Below, one piece after another: positions 9,024 through 19,260 of a stretch of 64,000 nt of DNA. Origin of the DNA: JAEUMY01 sp031394355 (GTDB taxonomy: Bacteria; Pseudomonadota; Gammaproteobacteria; Burkholderiales; Usitatibacteraceae); the NCBI GenBank assembly GCA_031394355.1, contig JANNSU010000012.1, positions 1 to 64,000 of the forward strand. Direction: 5' to 3'. The translations under genes and the position numbers were made by a program. The notes beneath the pieces were generated by a model. That model did not search any database and was not told where the DNA came from. It saw only the letters and a list, made by a program, of their open reading frames with translations. Position 1 is the first letter of the stretch. Every line of letters starts with the position of its first letter.

Positions 9024-11348
9024 TTAGCCGACAGGGCAGTTGCGAATATTCGCAACGCGGACACTACCCCCCCCCAGCTCCCGCGGCGGCAATTTCGCCG
9101 CAAGGAACGTGACGAGCGAATCCTTGTCCAGCGGCTTGCCAACGAAGCCGTTGAAGCCCGCCTGTTCGCAATCCTGGCGGTGCTTCTCGGAGCCGTTGGT
9201 ACTCATGGCGATGACCACGAGATCTTCCGGCCGCTTCTGCGCGCGGGTGCGGATGTCGAGCACGACATCGACGAAGCCTGGCATGTCGGGATCGACCATG
9301 ACCGCATCGAAGATGTCCTGTTCCAGCGCCTTGAATGCGATCTCGGCCGAATCGGCTTCCGACAGCGTGTAGCCGCGCTTTTTCAGGATGTGTGCGGCCG
9401 CGAGCTGCACCTCGCGGTTGCTGTCGATGACGAGGATGCTGCCGTCACGGCTTTCGTGCAGCGAATGGCGGGTGATGAGTGTGTGCGTGGCGTCGCTGTC
9501 GTCACCGGATACGCCGGTCACGGCGGCGATGGCCTGATTCAGCTGATTGGCCGAAAGCGGATAGCGCAGGTATGCCGAGATGCCGTTCTCGCGACAGGTG
9601 ATGGCGTCGCCCGGCATGCCGCTCTTCGCGAGCATCATGATCTGCGTGCCCTTGAGTTTGGGGTGGTGCTTGATGCGAAACGCGAGCAGGAAGCCGTCCT
9701 GCACCGGCATGTGGCTGGGCACGATCACGAGCGGAATCGGCTCATCCTCCTGCTCCTGACGCAGCAATAGCTGCATGGCCATGGTGGCGTTGTCGGCTTC
9801 TTTGGGCTGCATGCGCCAGCTCTTCATCAGTGCCGCGAGCTCGCTCCGCTGCGCGGCGTCGTCGCTCACGATGAGTATGGGCAGGCCGGTCAGCGTGACC
9901 ACATGCAGCTTGGGGCGTGACTCGAACGATTCGCTCCAGGGGAACGCGGCCGCGAAACCATAGCCCACGGCATCCTTGCGCTGCACGTTGTCGAGACTGC
10001 CACCCATCACGTTCACGAGTTGGCGCGCCACGGCCATTTGCATCAGCGCCAGCGGAGCGAAGGTGCGCAGCTTGGATGGCTTGCCGGCGGTGTTGGCGTC
10101 AATGCTGAAATTGAGGTGGATGGCCTGCTCTTCGACATATTCGGGCGAGACGGTGAGATACACCTCGTGTTGCGCGCCGGTTGAGGTGTCGAGCGCACCG
10201 ATCAGCGCCTCGATGACGCTGCGCAGCACCAGCATCAGCCGTGGCGCGTCGCCTGTGACAGACGAGGGAATATCCTGCTCCACACGCAGCCTGAGCTGCA
10301 CGTTGCGCTCCTCCGCCACGATGGCGACATGCTCCATCAGGGCGCACAGCACCTCGCGCAGATTGAATTCGGTTTTGTCGAGCTTCACGGCCTTCAGCTC
10401 GGTCGGTTCGAACTTGGAGAAGTCGAGCAGGCCGCCTATGGCGTTGAAGGCGCTCCGCGCAGAGCTTTCCACGCGCTGGAAGTGTTCCAGCACGGTCGCT
10501 GGCAGGTCCAGCTGCTCGGCACGGTGGATGGCGCTGCCGGCACTTTCCACGGTGGTGGCGAGCTCGCGGGCAATGCGTTCGACCAGGGCCACCTGAGCCG
10601 CTGTCGTGGCGCCATCGGACTTGCCTGCCTTGCCCTTGGCGGGCTTCGCTGCGCTGACTTCAAACAGATGCAGCCGACCTTGAAGAACATTGTCCTCTTC
10701 GACCGGGAATACCCGCTGGCGCGCATTGCGTCCGTCTGCGAGACGGAATTCACTGTCCTGCGAGCCATTCTTGACCGGGATGTGTGGTCCGCCTTCAATG
10801 CCCGACTCCTTGCGTGCCTGCGCAAACACATCCGGGACCTGCAGCCCGATCAGGGATTGTGGTGCATCCAGAATGCCGAATAACAGGCAGAACGCACTGT
10901 TGACACTCTCCACCTCACCGGTGCCGGATTCCACGAGGCAGGGCTGGTCGGAATTTTCACTCAGGTTCAGCAAATGCGCGATGCTGACTGCCGCCTGACG
11001 TTCGGTGATCCGGTCGCCGCTCACGTCGCGCAGCCTGCCTGCGACGCCGATGGGTTTCTCATTGGCGCCCAGCAGCGCGGCCAGCTTGATGTCGTACTCG
11101 CTGTCCGGGTCGCTGTTCAGGCGGACATCCACTTCCGCCGTCGCAGCTTTGCCATCGGCAATCTTGCGGAATGCGCGATTGAATGCCGCGCGGGAGTCCG
11201 CCGTGAAATGCTCCGCCAACGGTGCATCCAGTCCCAGTGCCGCCAGGCCGAAGAGCTCCAGCAACGACTCGGTCGCGAACACGATATGTCCGCCGAGATC
11301 GGCTTCGAAGATCGGCTCATTGAGGGCGACAAGTGCGTTGGAAGACAT
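9024..11348 (-). CDS. Hybrid sensor kinase-like protein with degenerate catalytic sites
   Basis: 774 residues, no membrane segment, so cytoplasmic. Order: PAS-like (about 1-115), second PAS-like (about 120-230), DHp-like helix pair (250-312), degenerate ATPase-like region (325-470), receiver 1 (489-600), receiver 2 (637-750). The H-box position reads IARELATTV, with Arg261 in place of the phospho-acceptor His. The N-box has no Asn (LRSVIEALIGALD, 375-387). Receiver 1 has Pro544 at the phospho-Asp position and Tyr in place of the conserved Lys. Receiver 2 keeps Asp686 and Lys738. It therefore looks like a pseudokinase scaffold with one working receiver. The last residues (VANIRN) come from the palindrome at 9042. 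No partner gene is adjacent. Confidence 0.82.
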   Translation of the reverse strand: MSSNALVALNEPIFEADLGGHIVFATESLLELFGLAALGLDAPLAEHFTADSRAAFNRAFRKIADGKAATAEVDVRLNSDPDSEYDIKLAALLGANEKPIGVAGRLRDVSGDRITERQAAVSIAHLLNLSENSDQPCLVESGTGEVESVNSAFCLLFGILDAPQSLIGLQVPDVFAQARKESGIEGGPHIPVKNGSQDSEFRLADGRNARQRVFPVEEDNVLQGRLHLFEVSAAKPAKGKAGKSDGATTAAQVALVERIARELATTVESAGSAIHRAEQLDLPATVLEHFQRVESSARSAFNAIGGLLDFSKFEPTELKAVKLDKTEFNLREVLCALMEHVAIVAEERNVQLRLRVEQDIPSSVTGDAPRLMLVLRSVIEALIGALDTSTGAQHEVYLTVSPEYVEEQAIHLNFSIDANTAGKPSKLRTFAPLALMQMAVARQLVNVMGGSLDNVQRKDAVGYGFAAAFPWSESFESRPKLHVVTLTGLPILIVSDDAAQRSELAALMKSWRMQPKEADNATMAMQLLLRQEQEDEPIPLVIVPSHMPVQDGFLLAFRIKHHPKLKGTQIMMLAKSGMPGDAITCRENGISAYLRYPLSANQLNQAIAAVTGVSGDDSDATHTLITRHSLHESRDGSILVIDSNREVQLAAAHILKKRGYTLSEADSAEIAFKALEQDIFDAVMVDPDMPGFVDVVLDIRTRAQKRPEDLVVIAMSTNGSEKHRQDCEQAGFNGFVGKPLDKDSLVTFLAAKLPPRELGGGSVRVANIRNCPVG

Positions 11349-11455
11349 CCGTAGGCGGTTTCAGCGTGGCAAAGGAGGGGAATTATAGCCCCCGATGCCG
11401 GGCATGCGGCGCAGGCAGGGGATTTTCACTACGGGGCAGATAGAATTCGGACGCC

Positions 11456-12487
11456 ATGCCACTTCTAGAGCACACGCCCCGCGGCCTGTATTGCCCCGCC
11501 GGCGACTTCTACATCGACCCCTGGCGCCCGGTGGACCGGGCCGTCATCACCCATGCGCATTCCGACCATGCGCGGCCGGGTCACGCGCGCTATCTCGCGA
11601 TGTTTCCGGCCGAAGGCGTGCTGCGCAACCGGCTGGGTGCTGACGTGAACCTGGAATGTGTGGGCCATGGCGAGGTGCGCGAGTTGAACGGCGTGCGCGT
11701 CTCCCTGCATCCGGCTGGCCACGTACTGGGCTCGGCCCAGGTGCGGGTCGAGCATCGCGGCGAAGTATGGGTCGTGTCGGGCGATTACAAACTCGACGCC
11801 GATCCCACCTGCACGCCATTCGAGCCCGTGCGCTGCCACACCTTTGTCACTGAATCCACGTTCGGATTGCCGGTTTATCGCTGGGAAGACCCAACGCGAA
11901 TATTCGCAAGGGTGAACGCGTGGTGGCAACGCAATGCCGAAGCGGGACGCACCAGCGTGGTATTCGGCTATGCGTTCGGCAAGGCGCAACGCGTGCTGAC
12001 CAGCGTCGATACCGGTATCGGTCCGATCTTCGTGCATGGCGCGGTCGAGGTATTGAACGAGGCGTATCGCAAGGCGGGGGTTGCACTGCCGGAAACGCGT
12101 AGGGTCTCGGATGTGGACCACAAGTTCGACTACGGCCGCGCACTCATCGTGGCACCGCCGTCCGCGCAGGGCACACTCTGGATGAAGCGCTTTGGCGATT
12201 ACGCCGACTGCTTTGCCTCCGGCTGGATGGCGATTCGCGGGGCGAAGAAGCAGCGCAATGTCGATCTCGGTCTGGTGCTGTCCGATCATGCGGATTGGCC
12301 GTCGCTCTTGAAGGCCATTGACGCCACAGGCGCTGCGAATATTCGCGTGACGCATGGCTCGGTGCCGGTGATGGTGCGATATCTGCGGGAGCGCGGGCTG
12401 AATGCAGAGGCGCTGGAGACAGAGTTTCAGGGGGAGGGCGGGAGTGATGATGTAACGGCTGAGCCTGCGCCAGAGTCGGCAGCATGA
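11456..12487 (+). CDS. Ligase-associated metallo-beta-lactamase DNA exonuclease
   Basis: 343 residues. Metallo-beta-lactamase metal ligands are visible at the N terminus (H33, H35, D37, H38 in THAHSDHARPGH), and a second cluster in HPAGHVLGSAQV. The following SGDYK and TESTFGLP motifs belong to the beta-CASP-like family found beside ATP-dependent DNA ligases. Its stop overlaps the ligase start (4 bases), so the two are translationally coupled and probably act in one repair pathway, with end trimming before sealing. It carries two palindromes (11896 as RIFA, 12335 as ANIR). Family association is established knowledge; the exact substrate here is inferred. Confidence 0.87.
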   Translation: MPLLEHTPRGLYCPAGDFYIDPWRPVDRAVITHAHSDHARPGHARYLAMFPAEGVLRNRLGADVNLECVGHGEVRELNGVRVSLHPAGHVLGSAQVRVEHRGEVWVVSGDYKLDADPTCTPFEPVRCHTFVTESTFGLPVYRWEDPTRIFARVNAWWQRNAEAGRTSVVFGYAFGKAQRVLTSVDTGIGPIFVHGAVEVLNEAYRKAGVALPETRRVSDVDHKFDYGRALIVAPPSAQGTLWMKRFGDYADCFASGWMAIRGAKKQRNVDLGLVLSDHADWPSLLKAIDATGAANIRVTHGSVPVMVRYLRERGLNAEALETEFQGEGGSDDVTAEPAPESAA

Positions 12488-14109
12488 AACGCTTCGCCGC
12501 ACTCTTCGCCGACCTCGACGGCTCCACCCGCACGGCAGACAAGACGCGTGCGCTGGCGGACTATTTTCGCGTCGCTGCGCCCGCGGACGCCGCCTGGGCA
12601 GTCTGGTTTCTCACGGGCAACCGACCTCGCGCAGCTGTGAAGACCACGCATCTGCACGCTTGGGCAGCGGATGCAGCGGGCCTGCCCGCGTGGCTGTTCG
12701 CCGAAAGCTATGACGCGGTGGGCGACCTGGCGGAGACCATCGCGCTGATCCTGCCGCCACCCACATCCACCAGCGATTTGCCGCTCACCGCCTGGGTAGA
12801 GGATCGGTTGTTGCCCTTGCGTTCGCTGGATGAGGCCGCCCAGCGCGAGGCACTGCTCAGCTACTGGAACGAGCTCGCCGGCACTGAGCGCTTCGTCTTC
12901 AACAAGCTCATCACCGGCGGCTTTCGCGTGGGCGTGTCGTCGCTGCTGGTGATCCGTGCGCTGGCCGAGTTGAGCGGCGTGGATGCCAAGATCATCGCGC
13001 ATCGTCTCACCGGCAAGTGGGTGCCCTCGGCGGAGAACTGGACGAGGCTCATCTCTGCAGAGGGTGACGCGTTCGACGCGTCGCAGCCCTATCCCTTCTT
13101 CCTGGCGCATCCGATTGAAGGTAACCCAGCTTCGCTCGGTGACTGCGCCGACTGGCAGGCGGAGTGGAAGTGGGACGGCATTCGCGGGCAGTTGGTGAAA
13201 CGGCAGGGCGGCGTGCATCTCTGGTCGCGCGGGGAAGAATTGATCTCCGAACAGTTCCCGGAAATTCTCGCAGCGGCCAGGGTGTTACCCGAAGGGGTGT
13301 ACGACGGCGAGATTCTCGCCGTGACGCGCGCCGGTGGCGAAGAGCGCGTGCGGCCCTTCGCCGACCTGCAGAAGCGCCTCGGCCGCAAGAACCCAGGGAA
13401 GAAGATTCTCGCGGATAACCCTGCCATATTTCTGATCTACGACCTGCTGGAGCTGGAAGGTACGGACTGGCGCCCACAGCCGCTGCATGAGCGGCGTACT
13501 GCTTTGCACCGGCTCATCTATGGCCTGGTCATCGACCCAGCCGGGCCGCGCGTGCTGCAGCTTTCCGACCTAGTGCGCGCGCCCAGCTGGGAGACACTGG
13601 CCCTGGCGCGCGAAGGAAGCCGGGCGCGCGGCACGGAAGGGTTGATGCTGAAGCGGCGGGACTCGGCCTACGGCGTCGGCAGAACACGTGGCGACTGGTG
13701 GAAATGGAAGATCGATCCCTGGACACTGGACTGCGTGCTGGTCTATGCCCAGCGCGGCCACGGCAAGCGCGCCAGCCTGTACACCGACTACACCTTCGCC
13801 ATCTGGCGGGATACCGAGGCCGGGCGCGAGCTGGTTCCTTTTGCCAAGGCGTATTCAGGTCTCTCTGACGAGGAGATCGCCGAGGTGGATGCCTTCATCC
13901 GCAAGAACACGCTGGAGAAGTTTGGCCCGGTACGCACGGTGAAGCCGGAACTGGTCTTCGAGCTGGCGTTCGAGGGCATCCAGCGGTCAAAGCGGCACAA
14001 GTCCGGCGTGGCGGTGCGCTTCCCGCGCATGGCGCGCATCCGCCGCGACAAGCAGATCGAGGACGCGGATTCACTGGAGACGATTCTGCGCATGATTCCA
14101 GGCTATTGA
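12484..14109 (+). CDS. ATP-dependent DNA ligase
   Basis: 541 residues. The nucleotidyltransferase motif I is EWKWDGIR with the adenylated Lys at K229. Later motifs include VYDGEILA, TEGLMLKRRDSAYGVGR and WWKWKID. An N-terminal helical DNA-binding domain (1-205) precedes the catalytic core, and an OB domain ends the protein. This layout is that of the bacterial ligase found with the metallo-beta-lactamase exonuclease, not LigD (no polymerase or phosphoesterase domain). The usual third partner, an Lhr-like helicase, and the MPE phosphoesterase are not adjacent. It is additional to the NAD-dependent LigA at 61343. Confidence 0.93.
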   Translation: MKRFAALFADLDGSTRTADKTRALADYFRVAAPADAAWAVWFLTGNRPRAAVKTTHLHAWAADAAGLPAWLFAESYDAVGDLAETIALILPPPTSTSDLPLTAWVEDRLLPLRSLDEAAQREALLSYWNELAGTERFVFNKLITGGFRVGVSSLLVIRALAELSGVDAKIIAHRLTGKWVPSAENWTRLISAEGDAFDASQPYPFFLAHPIEGNPASLGDCADWQAEWKWDGIRGQLVKRQGGVHLWSRGEELISEQFPEILAAARVLPEGVYDGEILAVTRAGGEERVRPFADLQKRLGRKNPGKKILADNPAIFLIYDLLELEGTDWRPQPLHERRTALHRLIYGLVIDPAGPRVLQLSDLVRAPSWETLALAREGSRARGTEGLMLKRRDSAYGVGRTRGDWWKWKIDPWTLDCVLVYAQRGHGKRASLYTDYTFAIWRDTEAGRELVPFAKAYSGLSDEEIAEVDAFIRKNTLEKFGPVRTVKPELVFELAFEGIQRSKRHKSGVAVRFPRMARIRRDKQIEDADSLETILRMIPGY

Positions 14110-14138
14110 TGTTTCCTCAATTCACGACAGATTGTTGT

Positions 14139-14223
14139 CGTCCCTGCGAAGGCGCGAAGGCATGCTTCGCCCCAGTTTCGTTCGACCGAAAGCCGCTGGA
14201 CCCCGGCTTTCGCCGGGGCGACG
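14139..14223. terminator. Intergenic hairpin repeat, possible terminator
   Basis: The stem CCCCGGC-TTTC-GCCGGGG spans 14201-14218. It sits within a longer element that starts and ends with TCGTCCC/GGGGCGACG-like arms. It lies just after the ATP ligase stop. Related stems in the same position relative to genes are at 23050-23069 and 55597-55616. There is no clear T run, so a transcription stop is possible but not proven. Confidence 0.5.
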
Positions 14224-14303
14224 AACTTTGTAATGATTTCTGGAATCCTCAATAGTTGGCGAAGGCGGGGCAGCGCAGAGCGCGGTGTGGGAAAATGCGC
14301 GCC

Positions 14304-15050
14304 ATGACTACCATGCAAATTCCCCACGACCAGTGGTTCTACGAGTTCACGCTGCCGGACGGCACGAAGCTCCCCTGCCGCACGCCGCCGCATGTGCTGC
14401 CCATTCACGCGACGCGCAACGCGATGATGCAAGCCGCCATCGAACGCGCCGGGCTGGGCAGCCTGCGCGAGCGGACTGCCATCGACATCGCCTGCCATCA
14501 GGGCTACTTCTCCGCCGAGCTGGCTCGCTTGGGCTTTGCCGAGGTACTGGCCACCGATGCACGCGCCGAGCATGTGCGCGATGCGGGCTTCATCGCGCAG
14601 TCCATGGGCCTTGCGAATATTCGCACGCTGCAATCCGATCTCTTTGATCTCAAGCCTTCCACTGTTGGCGAGTTCGATCTCGTGCTGTTGTTCGGTCTGC
14701 TGTATCACGTCGAGAATCCGGTCGGCGCGCTCCGCATCGCGCGTGCGCTCACGAAGAAAATCTGCATCATCGAAACCCAGATCGCGCCATCCCTGTCGGG
14801 CGTCATGGACTGGGGCTCTTACGAATACGTGAAGCCCATGCACGGCAGTTTCGCCGTCATCGACGAGAGCGAGGAGCTGGAAGGCCCGGAGATGAGCGTC
14901 ACCGGCATCTGCCTTTGCCCCAGTCTGGATGCGCTCTTGTGGATTTTGAAGAAGATCGGGTTCCGGCATTGCGAGGTGATCGAAACGCCGACAGGTGGGT
15001 ATGAACAGCATCGCTTCGGCAAGCGCGCTGTGGTGTCGGCGCTGGTTTGA
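14304..15050 (+). CDS. SAM-dependent methyltransferase (DUF1698-like)
   Basis: 248 residues from the ATG at 14304; an upstream TTG at 14256 in the same frame is less likely. The SAM-binding motif AIDIACHQGYFSAELARLG is followed by an acidic residue after strand 2 (ATDARAEHV), and the LLYHVENPVGALR segment resembles CmoB/DUF1698 methyltransferases. The substrate is unknown. The palindrome at 14613 encodes ANIR. The next gene is also methyltransferase-like, separated by a paired repeat. Confidence 0.78.
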   Translation: MTTMQIPHDQWFYEFTLPDGTKLPCRTPPHVLPIHATRNAMMQAAIERAGLGSLRERTAIDIACHQGYFSAELARLGFAEVLATDARAEHVRDAGFIAQSMGLANIRTLQSDLFDLKPSTVGEFDLVLLFGLLYHVENPVGALRIARALTKKICIIETQIAPSLSGVMDWGSYEYVKPMHGSFAVIDESEELEGPEMSVTGICLCPSLDALLWILKKIGFRHCEVIETPTGGYEQHRFGKRAVVSALV

Positions 15051-15078
15051 TCGCCACGTTCCTGCATTCAAACCTCAC

Positions 15079-15221
15079 GCAAACACAGATGAACACAGAT
15101 GAACACAGATGGTTGGATGTCGGACGATGCGAATATTCGCATCCCGCATTGACTCTCGGCATCCGTAATGCAAGGCATCTGTGGCCCTATCCGTGTTTAT
15201 CTGTGTTCATCTGTGTTTGCG
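15079..15221. repeat. Inverted pair of AACACAGATG arms around a palindrome
   Basis: The left arm (15079-15111) has three perfect AACACAGATG units preceded by CGCA. The right arm (15190-15221) is the inverse, ending TGTTTGCGG. The spacer contains one intergenic GCGAATATTCGC (15129-15140). With the left arm on top and the right arm below, the whole block could form a long hairpin in single-stranded DNA or RNA. Confidence 0.92.
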
Positions 15222-15249
15222 GTAGTCGTTTGAGCCCCGCGAGCTTGAG

Positions 15250-16338
15250 TTGAACGTGCCTGCGCGCATATTCGGCGATTCACCCGCAGCCTTCTCGCTG
15301 GCCGCGTTGACCGAATCGAATCCCGCACTCGCGCGGCAATTCCTGTGGCGCAGCAACGGGCTGCCTGATCCGCTGCCCGCCCGCTGGCTGCACTGGGGTG
15401 CAGGCAGCAATGTGTTCGACGATTTCGTGAACGTCGATTTCGTGGCCTCCCCCCGCGTGCTGGAGTGGGACTTCCTGGACCCGTGGCCGCTCGCTGCTGC
15501 AGGACAATTCGAGGGTGCTTTCTCCGAAGACACGCTGGAGCATTTCTTCCTGGCCGAACAGGCGTACATCCTCTGCAATCTCAATGTGTTGCTGAAATCC
15601 GGCGGCGTCTCGCGCATCCTCATGCCGAGCTGGGCGCGGTTGCTCTCGCTGGGTGAGAAGGCGGCGGCACCGGGTGAATTCCTGCGCGAGACATTTGGTG
15701 TCGCAACGGAGGTGGACGCCATGAACGCGGGGCTGCGTTTCTCGGGGCACCGCTGGCTGCATGATGAGAAGAGTCTGGCGTTTCTTGCGCAGGATTGCGG
15801 CTTTGATGCGGTGCCCACGACGTGTTCGGAGTCAACGCTGGAATGGCTGTCGAATCGCAACCTGCGCAGCGAGGACGACTCTGCCTCGTTCGCGACGGAC
15901 CTGCTCAAGCGGGCTTCGCTGCGCAGGATTGAAGTGTCCCCGACCGAGGTCATCGGTGCCGAGCAGGTGGAAACGCTGGATGGCGGCATCGCTGTGTTTC
16001 GCGCCACCGAGGCGACTGCACGCGTTGCCTATGCCCTCGAAGCAGCGATTCCCACCGCAACGCTTGCGCTTGCGAATATTCGCAGTGCCAACCTCTCCGA
16101 GTTCCGCGCCCATTACTACAAGTCGATTACGCTGCATCATGGCGAAACGTCCGGCACCTGGCGCCTGGACGAGACGCTGAAGTCGCGCCCCTGCATGAAC
16201 CTGCTCACGCGCCAGCAGATTCGCCAGGCGGCGGCGGGCATGACGTCGATTGATTCGGTCCGCTTCCATCCGGTGGCGCAGGCGGGTCAGTGCTTCACGC
16301 TGGGCCCGCTGGAGCTTCATGTCGAGCTGCCCGCCTGA
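15250..16338 (+). CDS. Methyltransferase-like protein of unknown target
   Basis: 362 residues from a TTG at 15250 (a GTG at 15256 is an alternative). WLHWGAGSNVFDDFVNVDF resembles a SAM-binding glycine loop followed by an acidic strand-2 end. AFSEDTLEHFFLAEQAYILCNLNVLLKSGGVSRILMP resembles the post-motif region of Methyltransf_11 or 'predicted SAM-dependent methyltransferase' proteins. The C-terminal 120 residues match nothing I recognise. The palindrome at 16072 encodes ANIR. Its stop overlaps the dgkA start (ATGA at 16336-16340), so the two are coupled. Confidence 0.6.
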   Translation: MNVPARIFGDSPAAFSLAALTESNPALARQFLWRSNGLPDPLPARWLHWGAGSNVFDDFVNVDFVASPRVLEWDFLDPWPLAAAGQFEGAFSEDTLEHFFLAEQAYILCNLNVLLKSGGVSRILMPSWARLLSLGEKAAAPGEFLRETFGVATEVDAMNAGLRFSGHRWLHDEKSLAFLAQDCGFDAVPTTCSESTLEWLSNRNLRSEDDSASFATDLLKRASLRRIEVSPTEVIGAEQVETLDGGIAVFRATEATARVAYALEAAIPTATLALANIRSANLSEFRAHYYKSITLHHGETSGTWRLDETLKSRPCMNLLTRQQIRQAAAGMTSIDSVRFHPVAQAGQCFTLGPLELHVELPA

Positions 16339-16736
16339 TGAGCCGGGACGGCGAAAGCCCGCACAAAAGCCGCAGCGGCCTGGTTCGCATCTGGCGCGCA
16401 TTCTGGTATTCGCTGGAAGGCTTCGGCGCGGCGCTGAAGCACGAGCACGCCTTTCGCCAGGAGTTGTTGCTGTGCCTCGTGCTGATGCCTGTGGCAATAC
16501 TGCTGCCGTTCGAAATCATCGAACGCGTGCTGCTGATCGCGATGCTCTTTTTGGTACTGATCGTGGAGTTGCTCAACTCTGCCATTGAGGCGGTGGTGGA
16601 CCGCGTCAGCCTGGAAGATCATGCCTTGTCCAAGCGCGCCAAGGATATTGGCAGCGCGGCCGTGTTCCTGTCCCTCACGCTTGCCGGCATTGTCTGGGTG
16701 CTTATCGCGGGGCCGGTGCTGTGGCGTCTGCTCTGA
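16338..16736 (+). CDS. dgkA: Diacylglycerol kinase, DgkA type
   Basis: 132 residues from the ATG at 16338. Three membrane segments are visible, with the catalytic Glu-containing VELLNSAIEAVVDRV and the cytoplasmic amphipathic N-terminal helix (WRAFWYSLEGFGAALKHEHAFRQE, shown in part). It phosphorylates diacylglycerol in the inner membrane, recycling lipid released by periplasmic glucan or LPS modification. An earlier in-frame start at 16290 lies in the preceding gene and is rejected. It overlaps that gene by one base. Confidence 0.95.
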   Translation: MSRDGESPHKSRSGLVRIWRAFWYSLEGFGAALKHEHAFRQELLLCLVLMPVAILLPFEIIERVLLIAMLFLVLIVELLNSAIEAVVDRVSLEDHALSKRAKDIGSAAVFLSLTLAGIVWVLIAGPVLWRLL

Positions 16737-16765
16737 GCGCGCGCGGGGCGTAAAATCGCGGTTTC

Positions 16766-16792
16766 CGGGCAAACGGTGATCCCGTCTGCCCG
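16766..16792 (+). terminator. Imperfect hairpin between dgkA and hutU
   Basis: CGGGCAAACGG and CCGTCTGCCCG form a stem with one mismatch around a 5-base loop, 30 bases after the dgkA stop and about 45 before hutU. It could end dgkA transcription or lie in the hutU leader. A TAAAAT box at about 16751, just upstream, could be a -10 element for hutU. Confidence 0.4.
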
Positions 16793-16838
16793 ATGAACCA
16801 GCGCCTTGACCAGAGGCGCGCTGCAACTGGAGCCCCCG

Positions 16839-18559
<1,721 letters not shown>

Positions 18560-18563
<4 letters not shown>

Positions 18564-19252
18564 AACACAAAGAAGAATTCATTTCGATAGCTGGGGCAGG
18601 ACTTGTTTGGCCGGCGGCGGCTCTTTGTGAGACTTTGGTACGACAAAAGCGTGATCCCGCCAACCCTGACATCCCAAACGTTCACGAGGTCAATTCTTCA
18701 ACTGCCGTTTGTCTTCTGTTAGTGCTTGTATTCGAGTCTTACTTATCTAGGGTTCGGCACTTTGATCTTACGTCAGCTAGCGCGCAAAAGAAGTCAGCGT
18801 GGAGCTACTTCAGTTCACTGAAAGGATGTAAGCGGTTGGGCGCAAGAGTTGCTGAAGTAATGTTGATTCGAAACTCGATTGCACACAATCATGTCTACAC
18901 TTATGAGCAGGTATGGGAGGACTTCCAGTCCGTTCATGTGCGAAATTTCAGGATTGATACTTCTTGGCAAACTGACTCTAAGTTCAAGCAGGTGGTTCTC
19001 CTGAAGAGACGGGGAGTGCCGAGAACAAGAATTCTCCAACTTAGGACTGTTCCCTCGTTGATCGGGCGGGAAGAGGTTGTTGCAGTATTCCGAACTATAG
19101 AAGTCGCTCTCTCGGCACTTTGCAGACACAAGTATCTCGATTTATCTGTTCGTCATGTATCAGTGCCCTTTAAGGGAGTTCACGACTCGCATCGTAGGAT
19201 GAAAAATTTCTGGGAGATCTGTCAGGAGATTGAAAACTCCCTTCAGGCTTAG
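18560..19252 (+). CDS. HEPN-like protein with RNxxxH motif, AT-rich
   Basis: 230 residues from the ATG at 18560, whose ATGA overlaps the hutU stop. The sequence LIRNSIAHNHVY has R104-N105...H109, matching the Rx4-6H catalytic signature of HEPN domains, which in many defence and toxin systems act as RNases. The surrounding helices (STAVCLLLVLVFESYLSRV; EVVAVFRTIEVALSALCR) fit an all-helical fold. Base composition and codon use are visibly more AT-rich than hutU or the next gene, and no palindrome occurs inside, which suggests recent acquisition. A partner (MNT nucleotidyltransferase or other antitoxin) is not adjacent. Function is inferred from the motif only. Confidence 0.6.
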
Positions 19253-19260
19253 CACTCACT

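Noticed and set aside
15079..15221. CRISPR-like look of the AACACAGATG repeats
   Set aside because: Units are 10 bases, directly adjacent with no spacers, and occur as inverted arms; no cas genes.
16737..16838. Possible metabolite riboswitch upstream of hutU
   Set aside because: There is a hairpin but no recognisable class consensus.
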